Source: Ferdinandcohnia sp036965045 | Lineage (GTDB): Bacteria > Bacillota > Bacilli > Bacillales > Bacillaceae_L | NCBI RefSeq assembly: GCF_036965045.1 | Contig: NZ_JBALOV010000001.1 | Location: 1-64,000 of the forward strand | Direction: 5' to 3' | DNA length: 64,000 nt | Shown here: piece by piece, positions 50,801 through 59,529 of the stretch | Layout of the letters: each line of letters begins with the position of its first letter | How positions within the stretch are numbered: the stretch's first letter is position 1 | Notes under the pieces: generated by a model | Databases searched by the model: none | What the model was told of the DNA's origin: nothing | What the model saw: only the letters and a program-made list of their open reading frames with translations | Made by a program: the position numbers and the translations under genes

Positions 50801-52218
50801 TATACAACTTCCCTTTCTACATGTGCCAATTCTTTTTCTTTGCTGTAATCCTTCCTAGCAATTGTCCACCCAGTGTAACCAAATAGCAGGTTTACTAATG
50901 GTACAAGATAAATAAAGAACGCAAACGGGATAAATTCCCATGCACTTACCCCTAAAATACTTGTCGCAAATACTGCAGGAACACTCCATGGTACAAGATT
51001 AATTCCGACCGTCCCCATTGCCTCAACTGTTCTTGAAAGATTTTTCGTATCAATATTCATGTCTTTATACTTTTGAACGAAGGTTCTTGCAGGAAGAATG
51101 ATCGCCAAAAATTGAGCACCACTTGCTAATGCAACAATAAATGTAGATAAAAGAGTAGAACCAATAAGGGATCCAGTTGTTTTTACTTTCTTCATCATTT
51201 TACCTGTTAATACTTCAAATGTTCCCGTTTCTTCCAAAATGCCACCGAGAGCTGTCGCAATCATAAGCATTCCAACGGTTCCAAGCATCGAAGTGAGTCC
51301 ACCGCGATTTAACAGTGAATCAATTTCACCTACTCCGGTTTCAAGATTAAAACCACTCGTCATAAATTGAACAATTGAGCTTACAGATGTTCCTTGAACC
51401 AAAACAGCAATAACCGCACCTAATAAGCCAACACCCATTAATGCAGGCAACGCTGGAGTACGCTTAAGCATTAAAAAGATTGTAAATATCGGTAGCAACA
51501 GTAATAAAGGATGAATGACAAAAGCATCATCCAAACCTGATAAAATGGTTTCAATCGTCCCGGAACTTATGCTAGTGCTAGATTCCTCAAAACTGCCGAA
51601 TACCCAAAATAATACAAGAGATAGTAAAAATGCTGGAATCGTGTCCCAAAGCATGTGCTTGATATGACTAAATAAATCGGTATCTACCAATGCAGCTGCG
51701 ATATTAGTTGTATCTGATAAGGGAGATAGCTTGTCTCCTAAATACGCACCAGATATGACTGCCCCTGCAACTAAAGCTGGAGAAAACCCTAAGCCTTCCC
51801 CAATTACCATGAATGCTAGTCCAACAGTTGCGATAGATGTAAAGGATGTTCCTAACGTAATTGAAACAATTCCCGTTACGAGGGCCACGATTGGAACAAA
51901 CCATGACGGATCTATTATCGATATACCGTAATAAATCATGGTTGGAATCACACCACTCGCAATCCATGACCCGATTATTGTCCCGATTACCAATAAAATA
52001 AACACAGCCGGTAAAGCCCTTGTTACCCCGTTTACCATCATTTGTTGTATATCATTCCATTTCCATCCACAGCTAATCGCAATGATGGAAGCCAAAATTA
52101 CTCCAATCAATAATGGAAAGTTCATCCCTGCGTTCCAGATAAAGATCGAACACGCTGCAGCTAATATTAAACCTAATAATGGAATGATTGCTTTCCAAAT
52201 TGTAAGATTTGTCTTCAT
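50800..52218 (-). CDS. nhaC: Na+/H+ antiporter, NhaC family
   Basis: About 472 residues and 11-12 hydrophobic segments. Family landmarks: VIGTIIGSWIASGVIPTMIYYG, GTSFTSIATVGLAFMVIG, ISGAYLGDKLSPLSDTTNIAAAL (the ion-path helix) and RNPLVPWSVP-like INLVPWSVPAVFATSILG. Exchanges Na+ (or malate/lactate in related MleN) for H+ across the membrane. ATG 52218 has GGTGGGG six bases upstream. Two-gene unit with the PqqB-like hydrolase. Confidence 0.87.
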   Translation of the reverse strand: MKTNLTIWKAIIPLLGLILAAACSIFIWNAGMNFPLLIGVILASIIAISCGWKWNDIQQMMVNGVTRALPAVFILLVIGTIIGSWIASGVIPTMIYYGISIIDPSWFVPIVALVTGIVSITLGTSFTSIATVGLAFMVIGEGLGFSPALVAGAVISGAYLGDKLSPLSDTTNIAAALVDTDLFSHIKHMLWDTIPAFLLSLVLFWVFGSFEESSTSISSGTIETILSGLDDAFVIHPLLLLLPIFTIFLMLKRTPALPALMGVGLLGAVIAVLVQGTSVSSIVQFMTSGFNLETGVGEIDSLLNRGGLTSMLGTVGMLMIATALGGILEETGTFEVLTGKMMKKVKTTGSLIGSTLLSTFIVALASGAQFLAIILPARTFVQKYKDMNIDTKNLSRTVEAMGTVGINLVPWSVPAVFATSILGVSAWEFIPFAFFIYLVPLVNLLFGYTGWTIARKDYSKEKELAHVEREVV

Positions 52219-52230
52219 CTTATTCCCCAC

Positions 52231-52540
52231 CAGTCAAGAAAATTGAACTTTATGATTCTATTAGTTTATAAAAAATACTTTATCACTTTAAAGCTTTTAT
52301 GCTTTTAAGTGAATTATCATGGAATAATAATAATTTAAAATGTTTCATTAGTCAAATCGAACAGTGGAACAGGTTCATTGTCTCGTTTTCCACAAATAAC
52401 GGGACTCGATACTTTCCCACTTTCCAACCTCTCCTCAAGCACTTTTCACTGATTTTTTCATATTTTCTCATCAATCTCTCATGGTCTTCTAATTTTTGTT
52501 TAGTAAATTACAAAGTATCAAAGTTTTCTAGGAGGATTTT
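52231..52540. other. Intergenic stretch between nhaC and glycerate kinase
   Basis: About 310 bases between divergent genes. An open frame can be extended upstream of the glycerate kinase ATG but has no ribosome site and no family resemblance. I see no clear operator, riboswitch or repeat. Confidence 0.4.
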
Positions 52541-52544
52541 AGAA

Positions 52545-53732
52545 ATGAAAATTGTTATAGTGCCCTCGGGCTTTAAAGAATGTCTAGATGCGCAGGAAGT
52601 TGCTTTGGCCATGGAAAGAGGGGTGAGGCGTTTTGATTCGTCGATTGAACCAATTGTTATCCCCATGGTTGATGGTGGAGAAGGATTTGTTAAGACAATT
52701 ATTAGCATAAAAGGTGGAGATTTAATTTATAAAAAGGTGACAGGACCTGTCGGGAGGAAAGTCAGTAGTTATTTTGGTATTTATGAAGAGAATGGTAAAC
52801 GGATAGCTGTAATCGAAATGGCGGCCGTATCTGGGTTAAAGCTTGTACCTCGTAACCTAAGAAACCCGTTAAAAACTACTACCTATGGGGTAGGAGAATT
52901 AATTTTAGCTGCCCTTGATATCGGTGTGGATCATATCTTGATTGGCTGTGGAGATTCTGGAACTTCAGATGGTGGTGCGGGGATGGCCCAAGCGTTAGGA
53001 GCTGAGTTCTTTAATAAGAAACAACAACTCGTCCAAATCAAGGGTGGCGAAGATTTATTAAAGGTGGAATCCCTCAATACAACAAATATTGATAGACGAT
53101 TAAAGAATGTAACCATTGATGTGGCGTGTAACTGGAAGAACATATTATGTGGGGCAACTGGAGTGGCACGCGTGTTTGGGCCGCAAAAAGGGGCAACTCC
53201 AAAACAAGTTGAAGTCTTATCATTAGCATTAGAAAATTATGCCGATGTCATTGAAGAGGCAACAGGTCAGGATGTTCGCTCATTACCAGGCAGTGGTGCA
53301 TCCGGAGGATTAGGTGCAGGATTAGTGGCATTTACAAACGCCATTTTACATCCTCGATTTGAAATTATTATGAACTTCATTAATATCGAGGAAGAAATTT
53401 CAAAAGCAGATATCGTTTTTACTGCTGAAGGCAGTTTAGACTTTCAAACTCCAAACGGAAAAATCCCAGCGGAGGTGGCTAGGATTGCAAAAAAGAATCA
53501 AATTCCTGTGATTGCTATTACTGGAACAATCGGAAAAGGAGCGAATCTAAATTATCAAGCAGGAATTGACGCATATAGCAGTATTATTAAAAGACCAGTT
53601 TCTTTAGAGACTGCCATGAAAAATGCACCGAAATGGATAGAGGAAAGCACGGAGTCCGCATTACGGAAAATTGCAATCGGCTGGGGAATGGCAAATAAAA
53701 ACATGTTAAAAGAAAGTGTTTATTTAACATAA
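52545..53732 (+). CDS. Glycerate kinase (GarK/GlxK family)
   Basis: About 395 residues, phosphorylating D-glycerate. Segments: KIVIVPSGFKECLDAQEVA, IPMVDGGEGFVKTI, GCGDSGTSDGGAGMAQALGA, GASGGLGAGLVAF and TAEGSLDFQTPNGKIPAEVA, all typical of the type II glycerate kinases. ATG 52545 has AGGAGG ten bases upstream; an in-frame extension of 82 codons is not supported. Its stop overlaps the start of the SLC13-type carrier by one base, so the carrier probably imports glycerate or a precursor. Confidence 0.92.
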   Translation: MKIVIVPSGFKECLDAQEVALAMERGVRRFDSSIEPIVIPMVDGGEGFVKTIISIKGGDLIYKKVTGPVGRKVSSYFGIYEENGKRIAVIEMAAVSGLKLVPRNLRNPLKTTTYGVGELILAALDIGVDHILIGCGDSGTSDGGAGMAQALGAEFFNKKQQLVQIKGGEDLLKVESLNTTNIDRRLKNVTIDVACNWKNILCGATGVARVFGPQKGATPKQVEVLSLALENYADVIEEATGQDVRSLPGSGASGGLGAGLVAFTNAILHPRFEIIMNFINIEEEISKADIVFTAEGSLDFQTPNGKIPAEVARIAKKNQIPVIAITGTIGKGANLNYQAGIDAYSSIIKRPVSLETAMKNAPKWIEESTESALRKIAIGWGMANKNMLKESVYLT

Positions 53733-55177
53733 TGACAGGGTTGGAGAAACAAACCGAAAAGAGTCATCCATTAAAATCAGGGGTCCAATCATTTTCAAAG
53801 CTGTCTGTTCTCGTTGCATTACATATTCTCATTTTTGCAGGCATTTTCTTAAACAATGGCCTGGACTATCGTTCAAAAATTGCATTATTTGCATTTTTAT
53901 CAGCCATGACTTTATGGATTACAACAAAAATATCTGCTGGATTTGTAGCTATTTCACTTATAGTGTTCATCATTATTATGAATGCAAGTGAACCCATTGT
54001 ATTATATGAATCACTTTCAGAGGAAGTCGTATGGTTGATGATTGGATCTTTTATTATTGGCGAAGCGGTTAAAGAGTCTGGATTATCAGAAAGAGTAACC
54101 CATATCATCTTGAGTAAAACGAAGGATAAAGGAAAAGTACTCACAGGGGTAAGCTCCATTTTATTCGCATCCGTATTTTTCATTCCGTCTACTTCCGGTC
54201 GGGCAGCATTATCCTCGCCAATTATTAATCAATTAAGCCAAAAGTATACAAAAAAAGAACAAAGTGTTTTGGTACTATTAGCACCGATCATTATTTTAAT
54301 GAGCACATCCGCTACCATTATTGGAGCAGGTTCTCATTTAATCGGAATTGGTTTACTTGAAAGCACTGTTCAGCAATCAATTTCATTTTTTAAATGGTTT
54401 GTATGGGGATTTCCATTTGCGCTGGTAATAACACTACTTTCCCTCTTTATTGTAAAATGGATTCTTTGGCCTAAAGATGGATTAAAAGTGTTGAAAAATA
54501 ATCAAACGTTTGAGCCAACTCCATTGAAAAAGCAGTTGAATCAAACGGAAAAAAAGACCTTGGTATTGATGATTCTTTTAATAGTAGGTTGGATGACAGA
54601 AGGTATACATGGCTATGATATTGCTTTTATTACGATGATAGGCGCAATCTTAGTCATGACGCCGAGTTATGGAATCATTAACTGGAAACAAGGAATGAAA
54701 TCAGTTTCGTGGAATTTGATTGTATTTGTTGCGGCAGCAGCAGCACTTGGAAAAATAGTAGTAGAGACAGGTGTAGTTAAATGGATGGAAAGTGAAATTT
54801 TAAGCTTTCTGTACTTGTTTACAGGCGCCCCAGAATGGCTGATTGTTTTGGTCATTTTACTCGTAACGGTGACAAGCCATTTATATATTACATCACACAC
54901 GACACGTGCTATCGTCTTTATTCCAGGTTTATTGTTATTTAGTGAAGCAATTGGAATAAACCCTTCAACTGTTGTGTTTTTAAGTTTATTAGGGATGAAC
55001 TATTGTCTGACATTTCCTGTAAGTTCAAAAGCATTACTTCTCTTTTATGAGGAAGAAGGAACTTCTTATGATGCAAGAAATTTATTAAAAATAAGTGCAA
55101 TATTAATGCCTATTTACATTGTAGTAATGATGGTATTTTATTTTACCTATTGGCAATGGACAGGGCTGCAATTGTAA
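53732..55177 (+). CDS. SLC13/DASS family anion symporter
   Basis: A 481-residue membrane protein with about 12 helices. Family features: LSEEVVWLMIGSFIIGEAVKESGLSERV, the motif FFIPSTSGRAALSSPII, ATIIGAGSHLIGIGLL, and a second half with NLIVFVAAAAALGKIVVETG and VTSHLYITSHTTRA. DASS carriers move di- or tricarboxylates or sulfate with Na+. Coupling with glycerate kinase suggests glycerate or a related hydroxy acid. It starts on the last base of the kinase stop codon. Confidence 0.85.
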   Translation: MTGLEKQTEKSHPLKSGVQSFSKLSVLVALHILIFAGIFLNNGLDYRSKIALFAFLSAMTLWITTKISAGFVAISLIVFIIIMNASEPIVLYESLSEEVVWLMIGSFIIGEAVKESGLSERVTHIILSKTKDKGKVLTGVSSILFASVFFIPSTSGRAALSSPIINQLSQKYTKKEQSVLVLLAPIIILMSTSATIIGAGSHLIGIGLLESTVQQSISFFKWFVWGFPFALVITLLSLFIVKWILWPKDGLKVLKNNQTFEPTPLKKQLNQTEKKTLVLMILLIVGWMTEGIHGYDIAFITMIGAILVMTPSYGIINWKQGMKSVSWNLIVFVAAAAALGKIVVETGVVKWMESEILSFLYLFTGAPEWLIVLVILLVTVTSHLYITSHTTRAIVFIPGLLLFSEAIGINPSTVVFLSLLGMNYCLTFPVSSKALLLFYEEEGTSYDARNLLKISAILMPIYIVVMMVFYFTYWQWTGLQL

Positions 55178-55375
55178 AGAAGATCATCTCTAATAATCGC
55201 TTTACCACAGAGTCCGTTCGTTAATAAAAAGAAACGTCAATCTATCGTGGTATTTTGTGTACGTATCGCAAGATTATTGTATGTATTTTTCAACTAAGAG
55301 AAATTGTAAAAAATCTAATTTCAAAAGGTGTATATTATCTTTAATTGTACGCATTCTATAATGGGAGGTGTTAAA

Positions 55376-55537
55376 ATGAACAATCAAAACAATCGACAAA
55401 ATAACAACAATAATAATCGTGACAATAATGGTGGCTTTATGAATAAAGTTGGCCAGACTATCGAAAATGTTGTCGATACGATTACCGGTGATAACGAAAA
55501 TAATCAGAATCAACAACAAGGTAAAAATAATCGTTAA
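55376..55537 (+). CDS. Small Asn/Gln-rich protein
   Basis: A 53-residue hydrophilic protein: MNNQNNRQNNNNNNRDNNGG, then FMNKVGQTIENVVDTITGD, ending NENNQNQQQGKNNR. The middle may form an amphipathic helix. ATG has GGGAGGTG upstream and a terminator follows, so expression is likely. Low-complexity proteins of this type occur in Bacillus spore coats, but the function is unknown. Confidence 0.7.
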   Translation: MNNQNNRQNNNNNNRDNNGGFMNKVGQTIENVVDTITGDNENNQNQQQGKNNR

Positions 55538-55565
55538 TGATTACATATCTAAAAAAGATAAATCT

Positions 55566-55608
55566 AAAGGCATGATTTCGATTTTGTTAATCAAATCATG
55601 CCTTTTAC
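55566..55608 (+). terminator. Terminator after N/Q-rich gene (bidirectional)
   Basis: AAAGGCATGATTT pairs with AAATCATGCCTTT, followed by TACTT; on the minus strand it also follows the thioredoxin-fold lipoprotein gene. Confidence 0.75.
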
Positions 55609-55618
55609 TTATTTCTAT

Positions 55619-56134
55619 CTACTTTTCAGTAAGTTCTTTGTACTCCTTATTAATAACTTTCATTGTTTCGTCTAACTGCTCGCCCCAGTGGTCGTTGACT
55701 TTGTTGAATACAACTTGACCATCTGTATCTAGCATCCCATAACCTCTATATGCGACATCTCCATTTTTCATATTGAACAGATCTACTACCTCTAAATCTG
55801 GGTCTGATACGAAAGGAAGACTTTCCCCATAGAGTTCTTCTAAAGCAGTGTACAACTCTAATTGTTGATCTGGAGTATCGCCACTAATAATATATGCGTT
55901 AACGTCTAATTCCTTTAAGACATCTAAATTCTGATGCAACTGAACCAGTTGCTGTTGGCAAAGACTTCAGGTGTATGTCGTAATAAAGAAAAATAGAGTT
56001 GGTTTCTCCTGCGGGAAGGTAACTTCTTGTTTATTTTGATCCAATAAAGTGATCGATTTACTCATTTCATTAGATCCACAACCTGTAAGGATTACAGCAG
56101 TGATTAATAAAAGGATGAGTAGCTTTAATTTCAT
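55619..56134 (-). CDS. Thioredoxin-fold lipoprotein with TGA in the CxxC site (candidate selenoprotein or nonsense mutant)
   Basis: Read through one TGA, the frame gives 171 residues. ATG 56134 has GGAGGG upstream. Lipoprotein signal MKLKLLILLLITAVILTGC (lipobox LTGC). The fold is of the TlpA/peroxiredoxin type: KPTLFFFITTYT-U-SLCQQQLVQLHQN, then NAYIISGDTPDQQLELYTAL, SLPFVSDPDLEVVDLFN and GYGMLDTDGQVVFNKV. The TGA (55967..55969) stands exactly where the first Cys of CxxC is expected, giving UxxC. A hairpin GCAACT-GGTTC-AGTTGC (55936..55952) starts 15 bases after TGA with G in the apical loop, like a bacterial SECIS. The alternative is a TGC/TGT-to-TGA mutation. No sel gene is in the window. 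Confidence 0.55.
55936..55969 (-). promoter_or_regulatory. SECIS-like hairpin after in-frame TGA
   Basis: After TGA (55969..55967) come 14 bases, then a perfect six-base-pair stem with five-base loop GGTTC. The distance from TGA to the apical loop is 20 bases and the loop begins with GG, matching the published bacterial SECIS pattern (16-37 bases, G in the first loop positions). It also overlaps codons of the helix after the CxxC site. Confidence 0.45.
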
Positions 56135-56312
56135 GTATGACCCTCCTCTCTTTACGAGTTTACGTACAAATTTTTCTAATTATATCATTTACAAAGTGGC
56201 TATACAATTAATCTATTTTTATTTCAATTCCAACAAGAAAATTTTCCCACTAATAATTTCAAAAATACTCCCCATTCTATAAAAGGGTTTAAAATATTAG
56301 GAGGTAATTTTT

Positions 56313-56747
56313 ATGGCACAATTAAGAGATATCATGACATCAAATGTAGTTACAGTTAACGAAACACAATCTGTCCAAGAGGCTGCGGCATTAATGAGCC
56401 AATATAATATTGGGGCCATTCCAGTAGTAAATAACAGTGGACAAATGGTTGGGATTGTCACTGATCGTGATATTACCCTTCGTACTACTGCACAAGGAGA
56501 AAGTGTACAAACACCTGTTTCTCAAGTCATGACCGCGCAGCAAATTGTACAAGGTACACCAGACATGGATGTTCATGAAGCAGCAAATTTGATGGCACAG
56601 CAGCAAATTCGCCGATTGCCTGTAGTTGAAAATGGACAACTAACAGGAATGGTTGCTTTAGGTGATCTAGCTGTACAAAATCAATATGCAAACGAGGCTG
56701 AACAAGCACTACAAAACATTTCGACCCCTTCCGCACCTCAACAATAA
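56313..56747 (+). CDS. Tandem CBS-domain protein
   Basis: A 144-residue cytoplasmic protein of two CBS motifs: LRDIMTSNVVTVNETQSVQEA and GIVTDRDITLRTTAQG, then PVSQVMTAQQIVQGTPDMDV and LTGMVALGDLAV. Free-standing CBS pairs bind adenine nucleotides and sense energy or stress state. AGGAGGT precedes the ATG. Related proteins in Bacillus (YhcV/YkuL-like) have no settled role. Single gene. Confidence 0.88.
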   Translation: MAQLRDIMTSNVVTVNETQSVQEAAALMSQYNIGAIPVVNNSGQMVGIVTDRDITLRTTAQGESVQTPVSQVMTAQQIVQGTPDMDVHEAANLMAQQQIRRLPVVENGQLTGMVALGDLAVQNQYANEAEQALQNISTPSAPQQ

Positions 56748-56783
56748 TACATGTTTTATCCTTATGATAACCTTTTGGAAAAA

Positions 56784-56815
56784 ACGGTGGGACGTGTATC
56801 TAGCCGCGTCCCTAA
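56784..56815. repeat. Dispersed palindromic repeat, copy 3
   Basis: ACGGTGGGACGTG...CGCGTCCC palindrome about 35 bases after the CBS gene; same family as copies 1 and 2. Confidence 0.65.
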
Positions 56816-57169
56816 AATATTATTTGAACCAAAAGTATTGAAGATAACGAAAGAGCTGATCCCCCCCAATCGTTGCGCCCAATACCGAATAACAATGATT
56901 GAAAAGTATAACGAAGAACATTTCCCAGTCCTTATGCAGCATTCTCCGGCACTTGAATAGAACAGTTAAACGCAAAAGATTCATCGCACATCCCCTTATT
57001 TTAGATCAAAAATTCCACATAATAAAAGAGATTGTTTTCGTACTACAATTTCTCTTATATAGTAGAACTCAGGTATTTGTTAAAATAGTAGTAATTGTAC
57101 TAATAAAGAGAGTTAGTCTTTTTTATAAACAGGTGAAAAGTTTGTCCAGATTATCACGTGAATTTACAA

Positions 57170-57201
57170 TAAAATGGTGGGACTCAGAACCTCTGTCCCT
57201 T
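57170..57201. repeat. Dispersed palindromic repeat, copy 4
   Basis: AAAATGGTGGGAC...GTCCC with ten bases between, directly upstream of the SGNH hydrolase ribosome site. Confidence 0.55.
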
Positions 57202-57217
57202 AAAGAAGGAGATTTAT

Positions 57218-57961
57218 ATGAGGAATCCTCCAAGAGTTTACCTCTTTTATTTTATATCAATACTCATATGTGTATTTGTGTTGTTAACCATACAACAGAG
57301 GAGTAAAGCTGCTAAACCAGTATCAGGTTCAAACCACGAGTATTCTGTAATTGAAAAGCTTACTTATAAAAAACCTGTAACTATTGTGGCCTATGGTGAT
57401 TCAATTACATGGGGATATGAAAGGGATAAAAAAGGAAAAGTGAATCAGGTTAAAAATCCTTATCCAAAAGCCCTAGAACAAGAGCTCAGGAAAAGATATG
57501 GCTACGATCAGATAAAAGTGATTAATAAAGGTCATCCCGGCTGGACCTCGATTCAAGCACTAGAAAATATAGAAGAAGAAGTACTTAGCTATCATCCGGA
57601 CTTAGTTATTTCTATGTTCGGCATAAATGATGCTAGAGGGCATAATAAATATAGCCCACATGCACTTCCCGTCCCTGTTAATCAATATAAAGAAAACAAT
57701 CGAAAAATCCTAGAAAAGCTTAAAGCTAATGGAATCAAAGTTGTTATCATTTCCCCAACCACTATTACTAATAACAAAAATAACGGAAAGAAAACTCAAA
57801 TACACTACATTAACGCGATTAAATCATTGGCACAAGAAGAAAAGGTTCGGTATGTAAACGGCGGGGACATTTCTATCAACGGGAATTTAAGTGACGGAAT
57901 TCATTTTAAAGCAGAAAAATATCAATTATTGGCCGAAAAACTAATGCTTGAGCTATTTTAA
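57218..57961 (+). CDS. SGNH/GDSL-type hydrolase, exported or membrane-anchored
   Basis: A 247-residue protein with an N-terminal hydrophobic segment (VYLFYFISILICVFVLLTI) acting as signal anchor. Catalytic blocks of the SGNH fold: TIVAYGDSITWGYE (Ser), NKGHPGWTS (Gly), SMFGINDARG (Asn) and SDGIHFKAEKY (Asp/His). Such enzymes are esterases, lipases or polysaccharide deacetylases; the substrate is unknown. AAGAAGGAGA precedes the ATG. Single gene flanked by palindromic repeats. Confidence 0.88.
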   Translation: MRNPPRVYLFYFISILICVFVLLTIQQRSKAAKPVSGSNHEYSVIEKLTYKKPVTIVAYGDSITWGYERDKKGKVNQVKNPYPKALEQELRKRYGYDQIKVINKGHPGWTSIQALENIEEEVLSYHPDLVISMFGINDARGHNKYSPHALPVPVNQYKENNRKILEKLKANGIKVVIISPTTITNNKNNGKKTQIHYINAIKSLAQEEKVRYVNGGDISINGNLSDGIHFKAEKYQLLAEKLMLELF

Positions 57962-58001
57962 CGGACAGGTTTAACCCTTTTGGAACACCGTACCTGTCCC
58001 T
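57962..58001. repeat. Dispersed palindromic repeat, copy 5
   Basis: GGACAGGT pairs with ACCTGTCC over a 23-base loop, directly after the SGNH gene stop; shares the GTACCTGTCCC half with copy 1. May act as its terminator. Confidence 0.6.
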
Positions 58002-58273
58002 TGTCTCCAAAAGTCATATTCGTTATTGAATAGTAATATCCGTCATAATTCCTCTTGCATTCCAAGTCTGTCAATAGGGATAATCTAGTATTTTATACCT
58101 GTATTGACAAAAGGAAACATTAAATAGAATTTGGCAAATCTATTATTTTCAATTATGATCAGACATTATAATAGTAGAATGGTTTTAGAAGGAAAAGTCT
58201 TCCTCAATTATTACAAATTTCGCATGCTATGATGTTGGTGTATCTTTCGTACACAAAACGAGGAGGACTAAAC

Positions 58274-58999
58274 ATGAAAAAAACAGTATTATCGTTAGTA
58301 GTAGCAGGTGCAATTTTAGTTACAGGACCTTTAGCTAGTTCTGCTGAGCAGCTTGATGGTTCCAAAAATGTATATGAAGGTCGATACGTTGTATCTGTTA
58401 ACAGCTCTACAAACTGGAACGATCTTATTCAAAACTTACTTAAAAAATACTATTCTCAATACGGCCAAACTCAGGAAAATGTAGCGGAACCTGCTCAACC
58501 TGCTAAGCAGCCTGTTGAACAAAAAACAGAAAAACCTGTTCAGGAAAGCCCTGTTGTTCAGCAGCCAGTACAGCAGCAACCTGTTGAACGAAAAAATGAA
58601 GCGACAAATCAGGCTGCTTATTCATTAAGTCAGTTTGAGCAAGAAGTTGTGACATTAACAAATAAAGAACGTGCAAAATATGGCTTACAACCACTAAAAA
58701 TTGATTTAAAATTAAGCGAGGTTGCGAGAACAAAATCCTCTGATATGAAAAAGAATGGATATTTTTCTCACACAAGTCCAACCTACGGATCACCATTTGA
58801 TATGATGAAGCAATTTGGTGTTCAATATCGTGCAGCTGGTGAAAACATTGCGAAGGGACAACCTTCACCACAAGAGGTTGTAAATGCTTGGATGAACAGT
58901 GACGGTCACCGCAAGAATATCTTAAGCTCTAACTTTACTCATATTGGAGTAGGTCATGTGGAAGGTAATTATTGGACTCAAATGTTTATTGGAAAATAA
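58274..58999 (+). CDS. Secreted CAP-domain protein (YkwD-like)
   Basis: About 241 residues. Signal peptide MKKTVLSLVVAGAILVTGPL with cleavage near ASSA-E. A linker rich in Pro, Gln, Glu and Val (about residues 70-115) separates a short N-terminal part from the CAP/SCP domain: FEQEVVTLTNKERAKYGLQPL, SDMKKNGYFSHTSPTYGSPF, AAGENIAKGQPSPQEVVNAW and MNSDGHRKNILSSNFTHIGV. Extracellular, perhaps wall-linked; bacterial CAP proteins have no settled activity. AGGAGGACT precedes the chosen ATG; an in-frame start 15 codons earlier lacks a site. Confidence 0.9.
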   Translation: MKKTVLSLVVAGAILVTGPLASSAEQLDGSKNVYEGRYVVSVNSSTNWNDLIQNLLKKYYSQYGQTQENVAEPAQPAKQPVEQKTEKPVQESPVVQQPVQQQPVERKNEATNQAAYSLSQFEQEVVTLTNKERAKYGLQPLKIDLKLSEVARTKSSDMKKNGYFSHTSPTYGSPFDMMKQFGVQYRAAGENIAKGQPSPQEVVNAWMNSDGHRKNILSSNFTHIGVGHVEGNYWTQMFIGK

Positions 59000-59042
59000 G
59001 CTTGTTAACCAAAATTGATATTTTCCTATTTTAAATAAAATT

Positions 59043-59074
59043 GGCACTCAGCGAGGTTCGTTGAGTGCCTTTAT
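59043..59074 (+). terminator. Terminator after CAP gene (bidirectional)
   Basis: GGCACTCAGCGA pairs with CGTTGAGTGCC, followed by TTTATAAT; shared with the convergent aroQ. Confidence 0.82.
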
Positions 59075-59085
59075 AATACTCCCTA

Positions 59086-59529
59086 TTATTTCTCTTTAAT
59101 CAAAGATACCGCAGCACGTAACCCAAGATAGTAGCTGTCAATTCCAAAACCGCATATTTGACCCTTCGCAATATCTGCAAAAACAGAACGATGCCTGAAC
59201 TCTTCCCGAGCATGAATATTAGACATATGAATTTCAATAATGGGTACTTCGAGAATATCTAGTGCATCTCTCAATCCATAACTATAATGTGTCCATGCAC
59301 CTGCATTTATGATTACAGCGTCTTTATTTTCAAAATAAGCCTTATGGATTCGTTCGCACATTTCCCCTTCATGATTGGTTTGGAAACTTTCAATTTCAAC
59401 ACCAAGCTCATTAGCTAATTTTTTCAGTCCTTCATCAATTTCCTCCAAAGTTACCGTACCATATTGAACAGGGTCTCTCTTTCCAAACATGTTATGATTA
59501 ATTCCATGTAGCATCAGAACTTTTTTCAT
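59086..59529 (-). CDS. aroQ: 3-dehydroquinate dehydratase, type II
   Basis: A 147-residue enzyme converting 3-dehydroquinate to 3-dehydroshikimate in the shikimate pathway. Landmarks: MLHGINHNMFGKRDPVQYG with the catalytic Tyr, TNHEGEMCERIH, INAGAWTHYSYGLRDAL and EIHMSNIHAREEFRHRS with the catalytic His. The family usually has GPNLNLLG at the start, so GINHNMFG is a variant. Divergent from aroK, 270 bases away. Confidence 0.92.
   Translation of the reverse strand: MKKVLMLHGINHNMFGKRDPVQYGTVTLEEIDEGLKKLANELGVEIESFQTNHEGEMCERIHKAYFENKDAVIINAGAWTHYSYGLRDALDILEVPIIEIHMSNIHAREEFRHRSVFADIAKGQICGFGIDSYYLGLRAAVSLIKEK

Larger units (their letters stand above)
56748..57217. other. Non-coding stretch with two palindromic repeats
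   Basis: About 470 bases before the SGNH hydrolase gene. Open frames here are unconvincing in composition and lack ribosome sites. It holds copies 3 and 4 of the GGGAC/GTCCC palindrome at either end. The part between (56820..57170) may be decayed coding sequence, but I recognise no family. Confidence 0.45.

Noticed and set aside
52299..52544. N-terminal extension of glycerate kinase by 82 codons
   Set aside because: The family starts at KIVIVPSGFK, which follows a strong AGGAGG site; the extension has none.
56899..57306. Plus-strand frame of 135 codons before the SGNH gene
   Set aside because: No ribosome site, odd composition, runs through palindromic repeat copy 4 and into the SGNH gene in another frame.
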